This document shows, one piece after another, positions 8,267 through 16,701 of a stretch of 41,865 nucleotides of DNA; position 1 is the first letter of the stretch; each line of letters begins with the position of its first letter. Source of the stretch: JBKEAJ01 sp047972135. Its GTDB lineage: Bacteria > Bacteroidota > Bacteroidia > Bacteroidales > Prolixibacteraceae. Under the pieces are notes generated by a model. The model was given only the letters and a program-made list of their open reading frames with translations, was not told the origin of the DNA and did no database searches. Location: assembly GCA_047972135.1 (NCBI GenBank), contig JBKEAJ010000015.1, forward strand, positions 1 through 41,865, written 5' to 3'. Made by a program: the position numbers and the translations under genes.

Positions 8267-10303
8267 ATGAAGAGTCTTTTCACATTTAATTTACTTGCTG
8301 TACTGTTGTTGTTTACAGGAGTTTCAAAAGCGCAAATCCAAAATCCTGTATCGTGGACCAAGAGTATCGAAAAGCTTGACGGGGACGTTTACAGATTAGT
8401 ATTTAAGGCAAAAATAGATGATGGCTGGAAGATTTATGCCACCAAAGACATGGACGGTCCGATAAAAACCTCTGTCAACTTTGAGGGAGTTGTTGGATTT
8501 AGTGTTGTCGACGGTTCGTTAAAAACGGTTCCAGATGCAAAGTGGCACATGGATCCTGTTTTTGAGGCTGAGGTAGGCTACTTTAAGAAAGAAGTTACAA
8601 TTACGCAAGACATAAAAGTCGAAAAGAGTACAAAGGTAAGTGGTTATGTTCAATCGCAAGCCTGTAACGATAACACATGTATTGCGCCGTCAGACGAGGA
8701 GTTTTCTTTTGATGTTACGCTTGAAGGAGGCAGTAGTGCCACTCCGACAGAAGCGTCGAGTGGAGGGAGTGAACAATCTGCACCTGCTGTTAGCGGAGAT
8801 ACTCAAAAGGATGAGTCGAGTGCTTCGGTAGTTCCGGTATCGTCTGTGGATGTTCCTATGCCTGAGACTTCAGAATCTTATGCTAGTAGGTCTGGAGATA
8901 GTAGTGTTTCGAGTAAAAGTTATTGGGGAATTTTCATTTTAAGTTTCTTGGGAGGTCTTGTTGCATTGCTGACACCTTGTGTTTTCCCGATGATACCTGT
9001 TACCGTAAGTTATTTCACCAAGCGAGCTGGTAAAAGTAAAGGGATACGAGATGCAATGTTATATGGAGTGTCTATAATTTTTATTTATGTAGTTGTGGGG
9101 CTTGCAATAGCAAGAATATTTGGTCCTGATGCATTGAATGCGATGTCAACAGATCCAATATTCAATGTAATCTTCTTCATTTTATTTATTGTATTTGCTC
9201 TTTCATTTTTAGGGGCATTTGAGCTTATAATTCCCTCTTCATGGATAAATAAGGCTGACAAGCAAGCTGACAAAGGCGGTTTTATAGGGATTTTCTTCAT
9301 GGCGTTTGTGCTTGCCTTAGTATCGTTTTCATGTACGGGTCCGATAGTTGGGCCGTTGTTGGTAGAGTCATTTAAAGGTGGTATTTTGGCACCTGGGATT
9401 GGGATGTTTGGGTTTTCACTAGCATTGGCAATACCTTTTGTGTTGTTTGCTATTTTTCCAAGTTGGTTAAACTCTCTTCCTAAATCGGGAGGATGGATGA
9501 ATTCTGTGAAGGTCGTTCTTGGATTTATTGAGTTGGCATTAGCATTTAAATTTCTATCGAATGCAGATCTTGTACTGCAGGCGCATTTACTTGAGCGCGA
9601 GGTGTTTCTTGCGATTTGGATTGCCATTGCGTTGGTGCTTGGTATATATTTGTTAGGCAAAATAAGATTGTCTCATGATTCGCCTACAGAAAAGATAGGT
9701 ACTTTTAGGGTGATATTAGCAGTCTTTGTTTTTTCGTTTGTTGTTTATATGGTGCCTGGTTTGAATGGTGCTAAATTGAAGTTGTTAGCAGGTTTTCCAC
9801 CCCCGATTACTTACAGTGAAAATTATGTTGCAGATGAATCGAATCTTCCAGAAGGAGCACATATGGGGCCTGCTGGTATAGTTCATTTTACAGATTACGA
9901 GACAGGAATGAAATATGCTATATCGAACAATAAGCCGGCAATGATAGATTTCACGGGTCACGCCTGTGTAAATTGCAGGAAAATGGAAACTAATGTTTGG
10001 ACAGATGCGAGGGTTTCAGATATTTTAAGGAATGATGTTGTAGTGATTTCACTGTATGTTGACGAGCGGACAAAACTAGCAACTCCTTATGAGTCGACTG
10101 CCAATCCTGGTACAAAAATAAGAACTGTTGGAAATAAGTGGTCAGAGTTTCAACAAGTGTATTTCCATACAAACGAGCAACCCTACTATGTACTGTTGGA
10201 CAAGGAGGGAAAGTGGCTAAATTCACAGATAAATCTAACCGATGGAGCAGACCCATATTTAGAGTGGTTAAACAAGGGTATCCAAGCGTATAAGAAAAAA
10301 TAG
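8267..10303 (+). CDS. dsbD: Thiol:disulfide interchange protein DsbD
   Basis: DsbD carries electrons from cytoplasmic thioredoxin across the inner membrane to periplasmic disulfide reductases and cytochrome c maturation. The 678-residue protein has a signal peptide (1-22) and an N-terminal DsbD-alpha-like domain (about 25-150) with a CNDNTC cysteine pair. A Ser/Glu-rich linker leads into eight membrane segments carrying TPCVFPMIP (about 235) and SCTGPIVGPL (about 355), the two membrane cysteines. The C-terminal thioredoxin-like domain has HACVNC at about 565-570. All three redox pairs are therefore present. rarA starts 4 bp after the stop, suggesting co-transcription. Confidence 0.93.
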   Translation: MKSLFTFNLLAVLLLFTGVSKAQIQNPVSWTKSIEKLDGDVYRLVFKAKIDDGWKIYATKDMDGPIKTSVNFEGVVGFSVVDGSLKTVPDAKWHMDPVFEAEVGYFKKEVTITQDIKVEKSTKVSGYVQSQACNDNTCIAPSDEEFSFDVTLEGGSSATPTEASSGGSEQSAPAVSGDTQKDESSASVVPVSSVDVPMPETSESYASRSGDSSVSSKSYWGIFILSFLGGLVALLTPCVFPMIPVTVSYFTKRAGKSKGIRDAMLYGVSIIFIYVVVGLAIARIFGPDALNAMSTDPIFNVIFFILFIVFALSFLGAFELIIPSSWINKADKQADKGGFIGIFFMAFVLALVSFSCTGPIVGPLLVESFKGGILAPGIGMFGFSLALAIPFVLFAIFPSWLNSLPKSGGWMNSVKVVLGFIELALAFKFLSNADLVLQAHLLEREVFLAIWIAIALVLGIYLLGKIRLSHDSPTEKIGTFRVILAVFVFSFVVYMVPGLNGAKLKLLAGFPPPITYSENYVADESNLPEGAHMGPAGIVHFTDYETGMKYAISNNKPAMIDFTGHACVNCRKMETNVWTDARVSDILRNDVVVISLYVDERTKLATPYESTANPGTKIRTVGNKWSEFQQVYFHTNEQPYYVLLDKEGKWLNSQINLTDGADPYLEWLNKGIQAYKKK

Positions 10304-10307
10304 AATA

Positions 10308-11582
10308 ATGTCAATTCCTTTGGCAGAGCGATTGCGTCCAATATCTTTGGACACATATATCGGGCAACAGCACCTTGTGGGTAAGGGTGCTGTTGTTCGC
10401 AATATGATAGATAATAATAATCTGTCGTCCATTATTTTATGGGGGCCTCCGGGAGTAGGGAAGACGACTTTGGCAAAGATAATAGCCAACACACTTGAGC
10501 GTCCGTTTTATACACTGAGTGCCATAAATTCGGGGGTTAAGGATGTACGGGATGTCATTGCCAAGTCTAAGAAGAGTGGACTTTTCAATACACTTAATCC
10601 CATTCTTTTCATAGATGAAATACATCGGTTTAGCAAGTCTCAACAAGACTCTTTGCTTGGGGCCGTCGAGGATGGTACTGTTACATTGATTGGAGCGACT
10701 ACCGAGAATCCATCCTTTGAGGTTATATCTCCATTGTTGTCGAGATCTCAGGTTTATATTTTGAAGTCTTTGACAAAGGAAGAGTTGGACTCCTTGTTGC
10801 ATATGGCATTGAGTACAGACGGCATTCTTCGCAGGAAGAATATTGAAGTTAAGGAGGTAGATGCTTTATTTCGTTTTTCGGGAGGCGATGCTCGCAAGTT
10901 GTTGAATATTTTGGAAGTTGTTGTAAACTCTCAGAACAAGGAGCCTATCATTATCAGTAATGAGATCGTTACAGAAGTGCTTCAAAACAGTATGTCGCAG
11001 TACGACAAGAAAGGGGAGATGCACTACGATATAATATCGGCATTTATAAAAAGTATTCGCGGCAGCGACCCTGATGCTGCTGTATATTGGTTAGCACGGA
11101 TGTTGGTTGGAGGCGAGGATTTAAAGTTTATAGCCCGCAGGATGCTTATTTCGGCGGCAGAGGATATTGGTTTGGCAAATCCCAATGCCTTGTTACTAGC
11201 GCAGAGTACCTTTGATGCGATACATAAAATTGGTATGCCTGAGGCACGAATAATATTGTCGGAGTGTGCGATATATTTGGCGACATCACCCAAGAGTAAT
11301 TCGGCGTATGCGGCAATAAATAGTGCTATGGCAGAAGTGAAGTCGAGTGGTGATTTGCCTGTTCCTTTGCACTTACGAAATGCGCCTACATCTTTGATGC
11401 GGGAGTTGAATTATGGCAAGGGATATAAATATTCACACGATTATGAGGGTAATTTTGTAGAGCAGCAGTTTCTTCCTGACACTATAAAAAGTTTAGGTTT
11501 TTATGAAGCCAGCACTAATGGGGCAGAGTCAAAGATATATGAGCGTATGCGGGGTCTGTGGGCAGATAAAAAATCGAAATAA
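10308..11582 (+). CDS. rarA: Replication-associated recombination protein A (MgsA/RarA AAA+ ATPase)
   Basis: RarA is a clamp-loader-like AAA+ ATPase that acts at stalled replication forks. The 424-residue protein begins PLAERLRPISLDTYIGQQHL. It has Walker A GPPGVGKT (46-53), Walker B ILFIDEIHRF (99-108) and sensor 1 IGATTENPSFE, and the C-terminal tetramerisation/MgsA region contains AAEDIGLANPNALLLAQ and PLHLRNAPTSLM. Length and order match the family closely. It follows dsbD by 4 bp with no separate promoter visible. Confidence 0.96.
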   Translation: MSIPLAERLRPISLDTYIGQQHLVGKGAVVRNMIDNNNLSSIILWGPPGVGKTTLAKIIANTLERPFYTLSAINSGVKDVRDVIAKSKKSGLFNTLNPILFIDEIHRFSKSQQDSLLGAVEDGTVTLIGATTENPSFEVISPLLSRSQVYILKSLTKEELDSLLHMALSTDGILRRKNIEVKEVDALFRFSGGDARKLLNILEVVVNSQNKEPIIISNEIVTEVLQNSMSQYDKKGEMHYDIISAFIKSIRGSDPDAAVYWLARMLVGGEDLKFIARRMLISAAEDIGLANPNALLLAQSTFDAIHKIGMPEARIILSECAIYLATSPKSNSAYAAINSAMAEVKSSGDLPVPLHLRNAPTSLMRELNYGKGYKYSHDYEGNFVEQQFLPDTIKSLGFYEASTNGAESKIYERMRGLWADKKSK

Positions 11583-11609
11583 GTAACTTTCAAATTCGCA
11601 ATAAATCAC

Positions 11610-11617
11610 TATTTTTG
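11610..11617 (+). promoter_or_regulatory. -7 box for yebC
   Basis: TATTTTTG, matching TAnnTTTG, 25 bp before the ATG of the YebC-family gene. No clear -33 element. Confidence 0.4.
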
Positions 11618-11642
11618 GGCTTGCAAAACAATAAAAAGAATC

Positions 11643-12353
11643 ATGGGTAGAGCATTTGAATATAGAAGAGCGGCAAAAGAAAAACGCTGGGATAAGATGT
11701 CGAAGATATTTCCGAAGTTGTCGCGTTCGATAACGATAGCAGCCAAAGAGGGAGGTCAAGACCCCGAGATGAACGCAAAGTTGCGCACGGCGATTCAGAA
11801 TGCCAAAGCGCAGAATATGCCGAAGGATAATATTGACAATGCAATAAAGAGAGCAGCAGGTAAAGATGCACTTGATTTATCGGAGGTCGTGTATGAAGGT
11901 AAAGGTCCACATGGTGTTTTGGTAGTTGTTGAGTGTGCCACCGACAATACAACAAGAACCGTAGCGAATGTGAAGTCGTATTTTAACAAAGCCGGAGGAT
12001 CTTTGGTAACTTCAGGACAGTTGGATTTTATGTTTTCGCGCAAAGCTGTTTTTGAAATTGAGAAGACCGACACTTTGGATGTCGAGGACTTGGAGTTGGA
12101 GCTTATAGATGCGGGACTTGAGGAGATAGATACCGACGGCGAGTTTATCACGCTATATGCTGATTATACTGATTTTGGAACTCTTGGTAAGGCGTTGGAG
12201 GATATGAATATAGAGGTTAATAAAGCTAATCTTAGACGTTTGCCGACTACTCCAATAGAATTTTCAGAGGAGCAGCTGGAGGATATCGAGAAGATGCTCG
12301 ATAAGATTGAAGACGACGACGATGTGCAAGAGGTGTTCACCAACATCTCATAA
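11643..12353 (+). CDS. YebC/PmpR family protein (TACO1 family)
   Basis: A 236-residue member of the YebC/PmpR family, described as DNA-binding regulators and more recently linked to translation of difficult proline-containing sequences. It has the N-terminal MGRAFEYRRAAK start, the DPEMNAKLRTAIQNAKAQNMP block (two helices), and the conserved GPHGVLVVVECATDNTTRTVANVK segment. The C-terminus is strongly acidic. Length is normal. It stands alone between rarA and the convergent two-component genes, with its own probable promoter. Confidence 0.92.
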   Translation: MGRAFEYRRAAKEKRWDKMSKIFPKLSRSITIAAKEGGQDPEMNAKLRTAIQNAKAQNMPKDNIDNAIKRAAGKDALDLSEVVYEGKGPHGVLVVVECATDNTTRTVANVKSYFNKAGGSLVTSGQLDFMFSRKAVFEIEKTDTLDVEDLELELIDAGLEEIDTDGEFITLYADYTDFGTLGKALEDMNIEVNKANLRRLPTTPIEFSEEQLEDIEKMLDKIEDDDDVQEVFTNIS

Positions 12354-12372
12354 CATTGTCGACTATATGTTG

Positions 12373-13062
12373 CTAATACTTTGAAGCTTTGGTAGAGAAT
12401 CGGTATCCTGTTCCGTGTATATTTTCGATTTTAATGCTTGGTTCGCTCTTGAAATATCGGCGTGCTTTTGACACGAATACATCAAGGCTTCTACTTAAAA
12501 TGTCATTGCTATTTTCCCATACCTCTTCAAGGATTTCCTCTCTCGACAGTATTCTGTCGGGCTTATTCATAAGATAGTTTATCAGTGATAACTCTTTGAA
12601 AGTGAGTTTGAACGATGATTCGTTGACTGTTAGTATCCTGTTGTTTTTATCCAGGTGTACATTTTTTATTATCTGTTCGGTTTGAGTTGCCTTGTTCACT
12701 TTGCTGCGTTTAAGGAATATCTCGATTTTCAGCAGCAGCTCTTCAATGTCAAAAGGCTTGGTTAAATAGTCGTCGCCGCCAATTTTCAGTCCTTTAATTT
12801 TATCTTCCTTGAGTTGTCGTGCTGTGAGGAATATTATAGGAGTGTCCACATCTTCGCTACGTATCTGTCGTGCTACTTCAAATCCGTCTATTTTGGGCAG
12901 CATCACATCCAGTATAATTATATCGGGTATTGATGTTTTGAAGGTCTCGACGCCTATTTGTCCGTCTAGTGCAGAAGACACTTTGTAGCCTTTTTCGGAA
13001 AGCACATCGCATATCAAGAAATTAAGGGTTTCGTCGTCTTCGATTAGTAGTATTTTCTCCAT
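12373..13062 (-). CDS. OmpR/PhoB-family response regulator (RprY-like)
   Basis: A 229-residue response regulator starting at the ATG at 13062, two bases after the stop of the sensor kinase gene. An upstream in-frame start at 13107 would lie inside the kinase gene and is rejected. The receiver domain has D9/D10 and the phospho-acceptor D52 in ILDVMLPK, then the GGDDYLTKPF lysine loop. The C-terminal winged helix has LTFKELSLINYLM, ILSREEILEEVW and a final IENIHGTGYRFS hairpin. The closest named relative appears to be RprY of Bacteroides and Porphyromonas. Targets are not evident here. Confidence 0.9.
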   Translation of the reverse strand: MEKILLIEDDETLNFLICDVLSEKGYKVSSALDGQIGVETFKTSIPDIIILDVMLPKIDGFEVARQIRSEDVDTPIIFLTARQLKEDKIKGLKIGGDDYLTKPFDIEELLLKIEIFLKRSKVNKATQTEQIIKNVHLDKNNRILTVNESSFKLTFKELSLINYLMNKPDRILSREEILEEVWENSNDILSRSLDVFVSKARRYFKSEPSIKIENIHGTGYRFSTKASKY

Positions 13063-13063
13063 T

Positions 13064-14344
13064 TTACTCTTTAATTGGAATGTAAACATTAAAAATAGTG
13101 CCGACATTTGGCGTACTTTCGACTTTTATCTGCCACTTATGGTATTTCACCACTTTCATAACATATTCAAGCCCCAGTCCAAAGCCTTTTACGTTATGCA
13201 CATCTCCTGTGGGTATTCTATAAAAGCGTCTAAATATTTTTTTGATATTCTTTTTTTCAATACCTATTCCCTTGTCTTCAATTGTCAGAATGATTTTATT
13301 GTTGGATTGCGATGTTGTGATATTGATATTTGCCTTTTCTTTTGATTTATACTTTATCCCGTTGTCAATGAGGTTTATAAGAAGGTGTTTAGTGTGATTG
13401 CTATCGCATTTTATATCGGGTATATCGGCAGGATTAAAACTGAAAATACAATCTTTACTGTCGGGATTGTGTTTAAACTCGTCGATGGTTTCGTTAATCA
13501 GCAGGTTAATATTTGTTTTGGATTTAATCAGATCCATTTTTTTGTTTGATTGGGCGTGTAGGAGTATATTTTCCACCAGTCGTTCTAGTTTGTCGGACTG
13601 CTTTGTGATTATATCCGTATACTTCTTGGTATTAAGGTCTATATTATTTTCTGTTTTTCTTTTAATCACGTCAGATGCGAGTTTAATGTTTGCGATTGGA
13701 GTTCTAAACTCGTGTGTCATGTTGTTGACGAAATGTTTTTGGCTGTCGCTGAGTTGTTTTTGTTTTATTAAAATGCTGATAGTTAAAGTAAATAAAGTAA
13801 TGACGACAATAAGCAGGATTGTAAAAATAGTCCAAAGTCGAATGTTTGGGGTGAAGACAGGGTTTCGGTTATTAAAGTTGACAACTGCGCAATACTCATG
13901 TTCGGGTATGAATGGCGGCGGGATTTCGCCGATATAATTAAACTCGTTACTATCGATATTAAATTCGGACATATTCAGTTTCTCGGTGTTGCAGTCGTAT
14001 ATTCCGTATGAGTAGTTTGTGTTCAGTCCTGAAATAGCGAACTCCTCCTTCATATAATATTCCAGCAAGTCTTTGTTAATGGGGAAGTCTGTATGAATAG
14101 TGTACATATTTCGTAGGGACTTCTCGACATTAGTAAAATTGAAGTCAATAATTGCTTGAGAGCTGTCTATGCGGTTGTTGTATTCGTACAGGTTTTGTCC
14201 GACTTTTTGCAGTGCAAGGCTAACGGTTTCGTTGAATTGAGCTTCGCTTTGACTGTACGAACTTTTAAATAGGTAATATTGAGTAGTTATTATACCTACA
14301 ATTATTGCCGACACGATTACTAAAATATATCGGTTTGTGTTCAC
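13064..14344 (-). CDS. Membrane sensor histidine kinase (RprX-like)
   Basis: A 426-residue sensor kinase with membrane segments at about 7-25 and 171-193 enclosing a roughly 145-residue periplasmic domain. The HisKA domain has HEFRTPIANI, with the phosphorylated H211. The HATPase domain has LIDNGIKYKSK (N box), EDKGIGIEKKN (G1) and GFGLGLEYVMKV (G2). It precedes the response regulator by two bases, so the pair is co-translated. Upstream on the same strand, 50 bp away, is the sorting-domain protein, which might belong to the same transcript. The sensed signal is unknown. Confidence 0.92.
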   Translation of the reverse strand: MNTNRYILVIVSAIIVGIITTQYYLFKSSYSQSEAQFNETVSLALQKVGQNLYEYNNRIDSSQAIIDFNFTNVEKSLRNMYTIHTDFPINKDLLEYYMKEEFAISGLNTNYSYGIYDCNTEKLNMSEFNIDSNEFNYIGEIPPPFIPEHEYCAVVNFNNRNPVFTPNIRLWTIFTILLIVVITLFTLTISILIKQKQLSDSQKHFVNNMTHEFRTPIANIKLASDVIKRKTENNIDLNTKKYTDIITKQSDKLERLVENILLHAQSNKKMDLIKSKTNINLLINETIDEFKHNPDSKDCIFSFNPADIPDIKCDSNHTKHLLINLIDNGIKYKSKEKANINITTSQSNNKIILTIEDKGIGIEKKNIKKIFRRFYRIPTGDVHNVKGFGLGLEYVMKVVKYHKWQIKVESTPNVGTIFNVYIPIKE

Positions 14345-14394
14345 CTTACATTTTATTTATTAAACAATAACTAGAGCCGGCTATGTGCAGAGTG

Positions 14395-14796
14395 CTATTG
14401 TACTTTTTTCATTTTGACAGACTTAAGAGTGGTATCGCTTTTTACCATCACGATATATAATCCTGCTTTGATATCAGAAACATCAAAAGTCAGAGTATTA
14501 ACATCAAAGTCTGATACATGGTGTTCTCCCAAGTCCGAGACTTGCTGTCCTAAGAGATTAAAAATCAAGATTTGTACATCCTTCGAAATTGTGCTTGTGA
14601 GCTCGATGTTCAATTCTGCATGTACTGGGTTTGGGTAAATACTTTTAATAGCAAGCGATTTGTCTTTCGGGTCATTATTGGTAGTAGAGGTTTTGGTCGT
14701 TGTCGTGTTGTCTGGATTTGCTGCACGAAGCTCTGTGCTCACAGCAGAAAGCAGAACAAGCATCCCTAATATGCAAAACCATAAACCTCTTTTCAT
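14395..14796 (-). CDS. Small exported protein consisting mainly of a T9SS C-terminal sorting domain
   Basis: Start taken at the ATG at 14796 (133 residues), because it begins a good signal peptide (MKRGLWFCILGMLVLLSAVS, cleaved near ELRAA); an upstream in-frame ATG at 14874 adds an unlikely extension. After the signal comes a Thr/Asn-rich linker (about 29-48), then a complete type A T9SS sorting domain. This shows SIYPNPVHAELNIEL near its start, IFNLLGQQV in the middle and a final GLYIVMVKS...KSVKMKKV. There is no separate cargo domain. It lies between ferredoxin and the sensor kinase on the same strand. It could be a surface structural or signalling peptide, or a T9SS test substrate; function unknown. 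Confidence 0.85.
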   Translation of the reverse strand: MKRGLWFCILGMLVLLSAVSTELRAANPDNTTTTKTSTTNNDPKDKSLAIKSIYPNPVHAELNIELTSTISKDVQILIFNLLGQQVSDLGEHHVSDFDVNTLTFDVSDIKAGLYIVMVKSDTTLKSVKMKKVQ

Positions 14797-14850
14797 GTTA
14801 TAAATTTTCTCTATACTATAATAACGTTTCTTTTCTACAAATTGTTTTGC

Positions 14851-14880
14851 ACAAGGGTAATTAATTTTAATCACCCTTGT
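14851..14880 (-). terminator. Long perfect hairpin after the ferredoxin gene
   Basis: ACAAGGGT and ACCCTTGT arms are extended inward by ATTAA/TTAAT, giving a stem of about 14 bp with one G-U pair and a tiny loop. It lies 11 bp after the ferredoxin stop on the minus strand. There is no clear U tract, so it may be a terminator or a 3' stabilising or processing hairpin. Confidence 0.5.
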
Positions 14881-14890
14881 GAATTTCTAC

Positions 14891-15061
14891 CTAGTCCTCA
14901 GGTGAAATAGCCTCAACAGGACAAACTTCCGCGCAGCTTCCACAGTCAGTACAAGCATCACCGTCGATAACATAGATGTCACCTTCAGAGATAGCGTCAA
15001 CGGGGCACTCGTCGATGCAAGTGCCGCAAGCCGTGCAATCGTCAGAAATTACATAAGCCAT
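14891..15061 (-). CDS. 2[4Fe-4S] ferredoxin
   Basis: A 56-residue bacterial ferredoxin, a small cytoplasmic electron carrier. Two classical clusters are visible: CTACGTCIDECP followed about 28 residues later by CTDCGSCAEVCP, each C-x2-C-x2-C-x3-C-P. I chose the ATG at 15061 giving MAYVISDDCTACG, the normal start of this family; an in-frame ATG at 15103 would overlap the promoter box. It has a strong promoter just upstream and a long hairpin just downstream, consistent with an abundant monocistronic transcript. Confidence 0.95.
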   Translation of the reverse strand: MAYVISDDCTACGTCIDECPVDAISEGDIYVIDGDACTDCGSCAEVCPVEAISPED

Positions 15062-15090
15062 AACAATCAATTTTAATATTAATAACACCG

Positions 15091-15122
15091 CAAATATAGT
15101 CAAATAATCATATAGATATCAA
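15091..15122 (-). promoter_or_regulatory. Promoter of the ferredoxin gene
   Basis: On the minus strand, TTG (15122-15120) is separated by 21 bp from TATATTTG (15098-15091), matching the Bacteroidota -33/-7 pattern. The box lies 29 bp before the ferredoxin ATG. Confidence 0.6.
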
Positions 15123-15190
15123 TCTTTTCGGATAAAAACTTTTCAGATGTTCATAAATAAACACATTCGCTTGTAAATGTTGATATCTCT

Positions 15191-15224
15191 TTGGGCATAT
15201 AATCGATAGATTTTATTATTTTTG
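15191..15224 (+). promoter_or_regulatory. Promoter of the leucyl aminopeptidase gene
   Basis: TTG (15191-15193) is followed after 23 bp by TATTTTTG (15217-15224). This would give a leader of about 45-50 bases before the ATG at 15279. Confidence 0.55.
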
Positions 15225-15278
15225 TGCTTCTTAAAGATGTAAGTCCTTGCTTATGTTTTGGTGAAAAAGATAAATATT

Positions 15279-16667
15279 ATGCATATAAAAATAGTACAAA
15301 GTTCCGAGCGATCTGTTGAGGTGTCGGTACATATAATGAAAGATTTTACGGCTTCCGATTTCTCTCTATCATTATCGGCACGGGGTTTGGAGTCAAAGTT
15401 AGAAAAAGGGGAGTTGGTCGAAATATATTCGGCTTCAATATTGCACTTACTGGCACGGGGTCCGCAAAGTGGCGAGGCATGTCGTAATTTGGGAGCAAGC
15501 ATATTGCATTCACTCAGAGAGCGAGGGTTTGAGCAGTGTTCTTTCCACACAGATTGTCCTGCTGATGAGCTAAAGGATATAATTTTCGGTATATACTCTA
15601 GTGCCTATACTTTCGATAAATATAAGACTGACAAACGGTTTGAGTCGACTTTGGAGTTGATACTTCCCGACGTTGACACTTCGAGTTTGGAGGCTGAGTT
15701 ATCATCAGTTTTGCAGGGCGTTTTTACCACAAGAGACCTTGTAAATGAGCCATATAACAAGTTGGATGTTTCCACATTCTGCGCACTTGTTTCACAATAT
15801 GGAGATGAGTATGGTTTTTCCACAGAGGTTTTAGGCAAAGATCAGATAGAGAGTTTGAAGATGGGAGGCTTGTTGGGTGTAAATAAAGGGAGTGTAAATC
15901 CACCTGCTTTTATGATATTGACATTGGAGGACGGCAGTAAGAAGGATTCTGCTCCGATAGTGCTAGTAGGCAAGGGTGTTATGTTCGACACTGGCGGCTT
16001 GAATATAAAGACACCCTGGAAGCATATGTACGACATGAAGTCGGACATGGGTGGTGCTGCCACTGTTGTCGGGACTTTTATTGCATTAGCAAAAGCAGGC
16101 ATTCGTAGGCGAGTTATAGGATTGCTGCCATTGACCGACAACCGTCCGGGTGGAGAGGCAATGACTCCGGGAGATATTCTTACGATGCACAACGGAAAGA
16201 CGGTAGAGGTTTTAAATACTGATGCCGAGGGCAGATTGATATTAGCAGATGCTTTGAGTTTTGCAAAGAAGTATAATCCGAAGTGCGTAATAGACTTAGC
16301 CACCCTAACAGGCTCTGCGGTAATGACTTTTGGGCATATTGCATCAGCAGTGATGAGCAATGATACTGCATTGTTGAGTGCTATAAAATTGGCAGGAGCC
16401 ACGACTGGGGAGAATGTAGCGGAGCTTCCTTTGTGGGAAGAATACGGGGAGGCACTAAAATCTGAGATTGCCGACATTAAAAATCTAGGAGAGCCTGAGG
16501 CAGGAGCCATCAGTGCGGGTAAGTTTTTGGAATTTTTCACTGACTATCCATGGCTGCATATCGATATAGCAGGCACGGCATATTTGCCAAAGCCGCGAGC
16601 TTATAGGCCGAGTGGAGGCACAGGAGAGATGGTCAGAACATTATTAGAATTTATAAAAGACGAATAG
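15279..16667 (+). CDS. M17 family leucyl aminopeptidase
   Basis: A cytosolic two-metal aminopeptidase that removes N-terminal residues from peptides. The C-terminal catalytic domain is fully recognisable: VGKGVMFDTGGLNIK (about 230), MKSDMGGAATVVG, the family signature NTDAEGRL (about 313-320), and DLATLTGSAVMTFG. The N-terminal domain (about 1-160) is divergent, as is usual. I place the start at the ATG at 15279, giving MHIKIVQSS and 462 residues; a TTG at 15258 would add seven residues. pdxA follows after 34 bp on the same strand, so they may be co-transcribed. Confidence 0.93.
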   Translation: MHIKIVQSSERSVEVSVHIMKDFTASDFSLSLSARGLESKLEKGELVEIYSASILHLLARGPQSGEACRNLGASILHSLRERGFEQCSFHTDCPADELKDIIFGIYSSAYTFDKYKTDKRFESTLELILPDVDTSSLEAELSSVLQGVFTTRDLVNEPYNKLDVSTFCALVSQYGDEYGFSTEVLGKDQIESLKMGGLLGVNKGSVNPPAFMILTLEDGSKKDSAPIVLVGKGVMFDTGGLNIKTPWKHMYDMKSDMGGAATVVGTFIALAKAGIRRRVIGLLPLTDNRPGGEAMTPGDILTMHNGKTVEVLNTDAEGRLILADALSFAKKYNPKCVIDLATLTGSAVMTFGHIASAVMSNDTALLSAIKLAGATTGENVAELPLWEEYGEALKSEIADIKNLGEPEAGAISAGKFLEFFTDYPWLHIDIAGTAYLPKPRAYRPSGGTGEMVRTLLEFIKDE

Positions 16668-16701
16668 AGAGGGCGAGCTCTCAAAAACACAAAAATAAAA
16701 A

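Noticed and set aside
9085..9660. 191-codon minus-strand open frame
   Set aside because: Antisense to the membrane domain of dsbD; composition (Asn, Ile, Pro) is that of a reversed hydrophobic gene.
15842..16540. 232-codon open frame on the minus strand
   Set aside because: It lies wholly inside the leucyl aminopeptidase gene, has no family features and mirrors its codon pattern.
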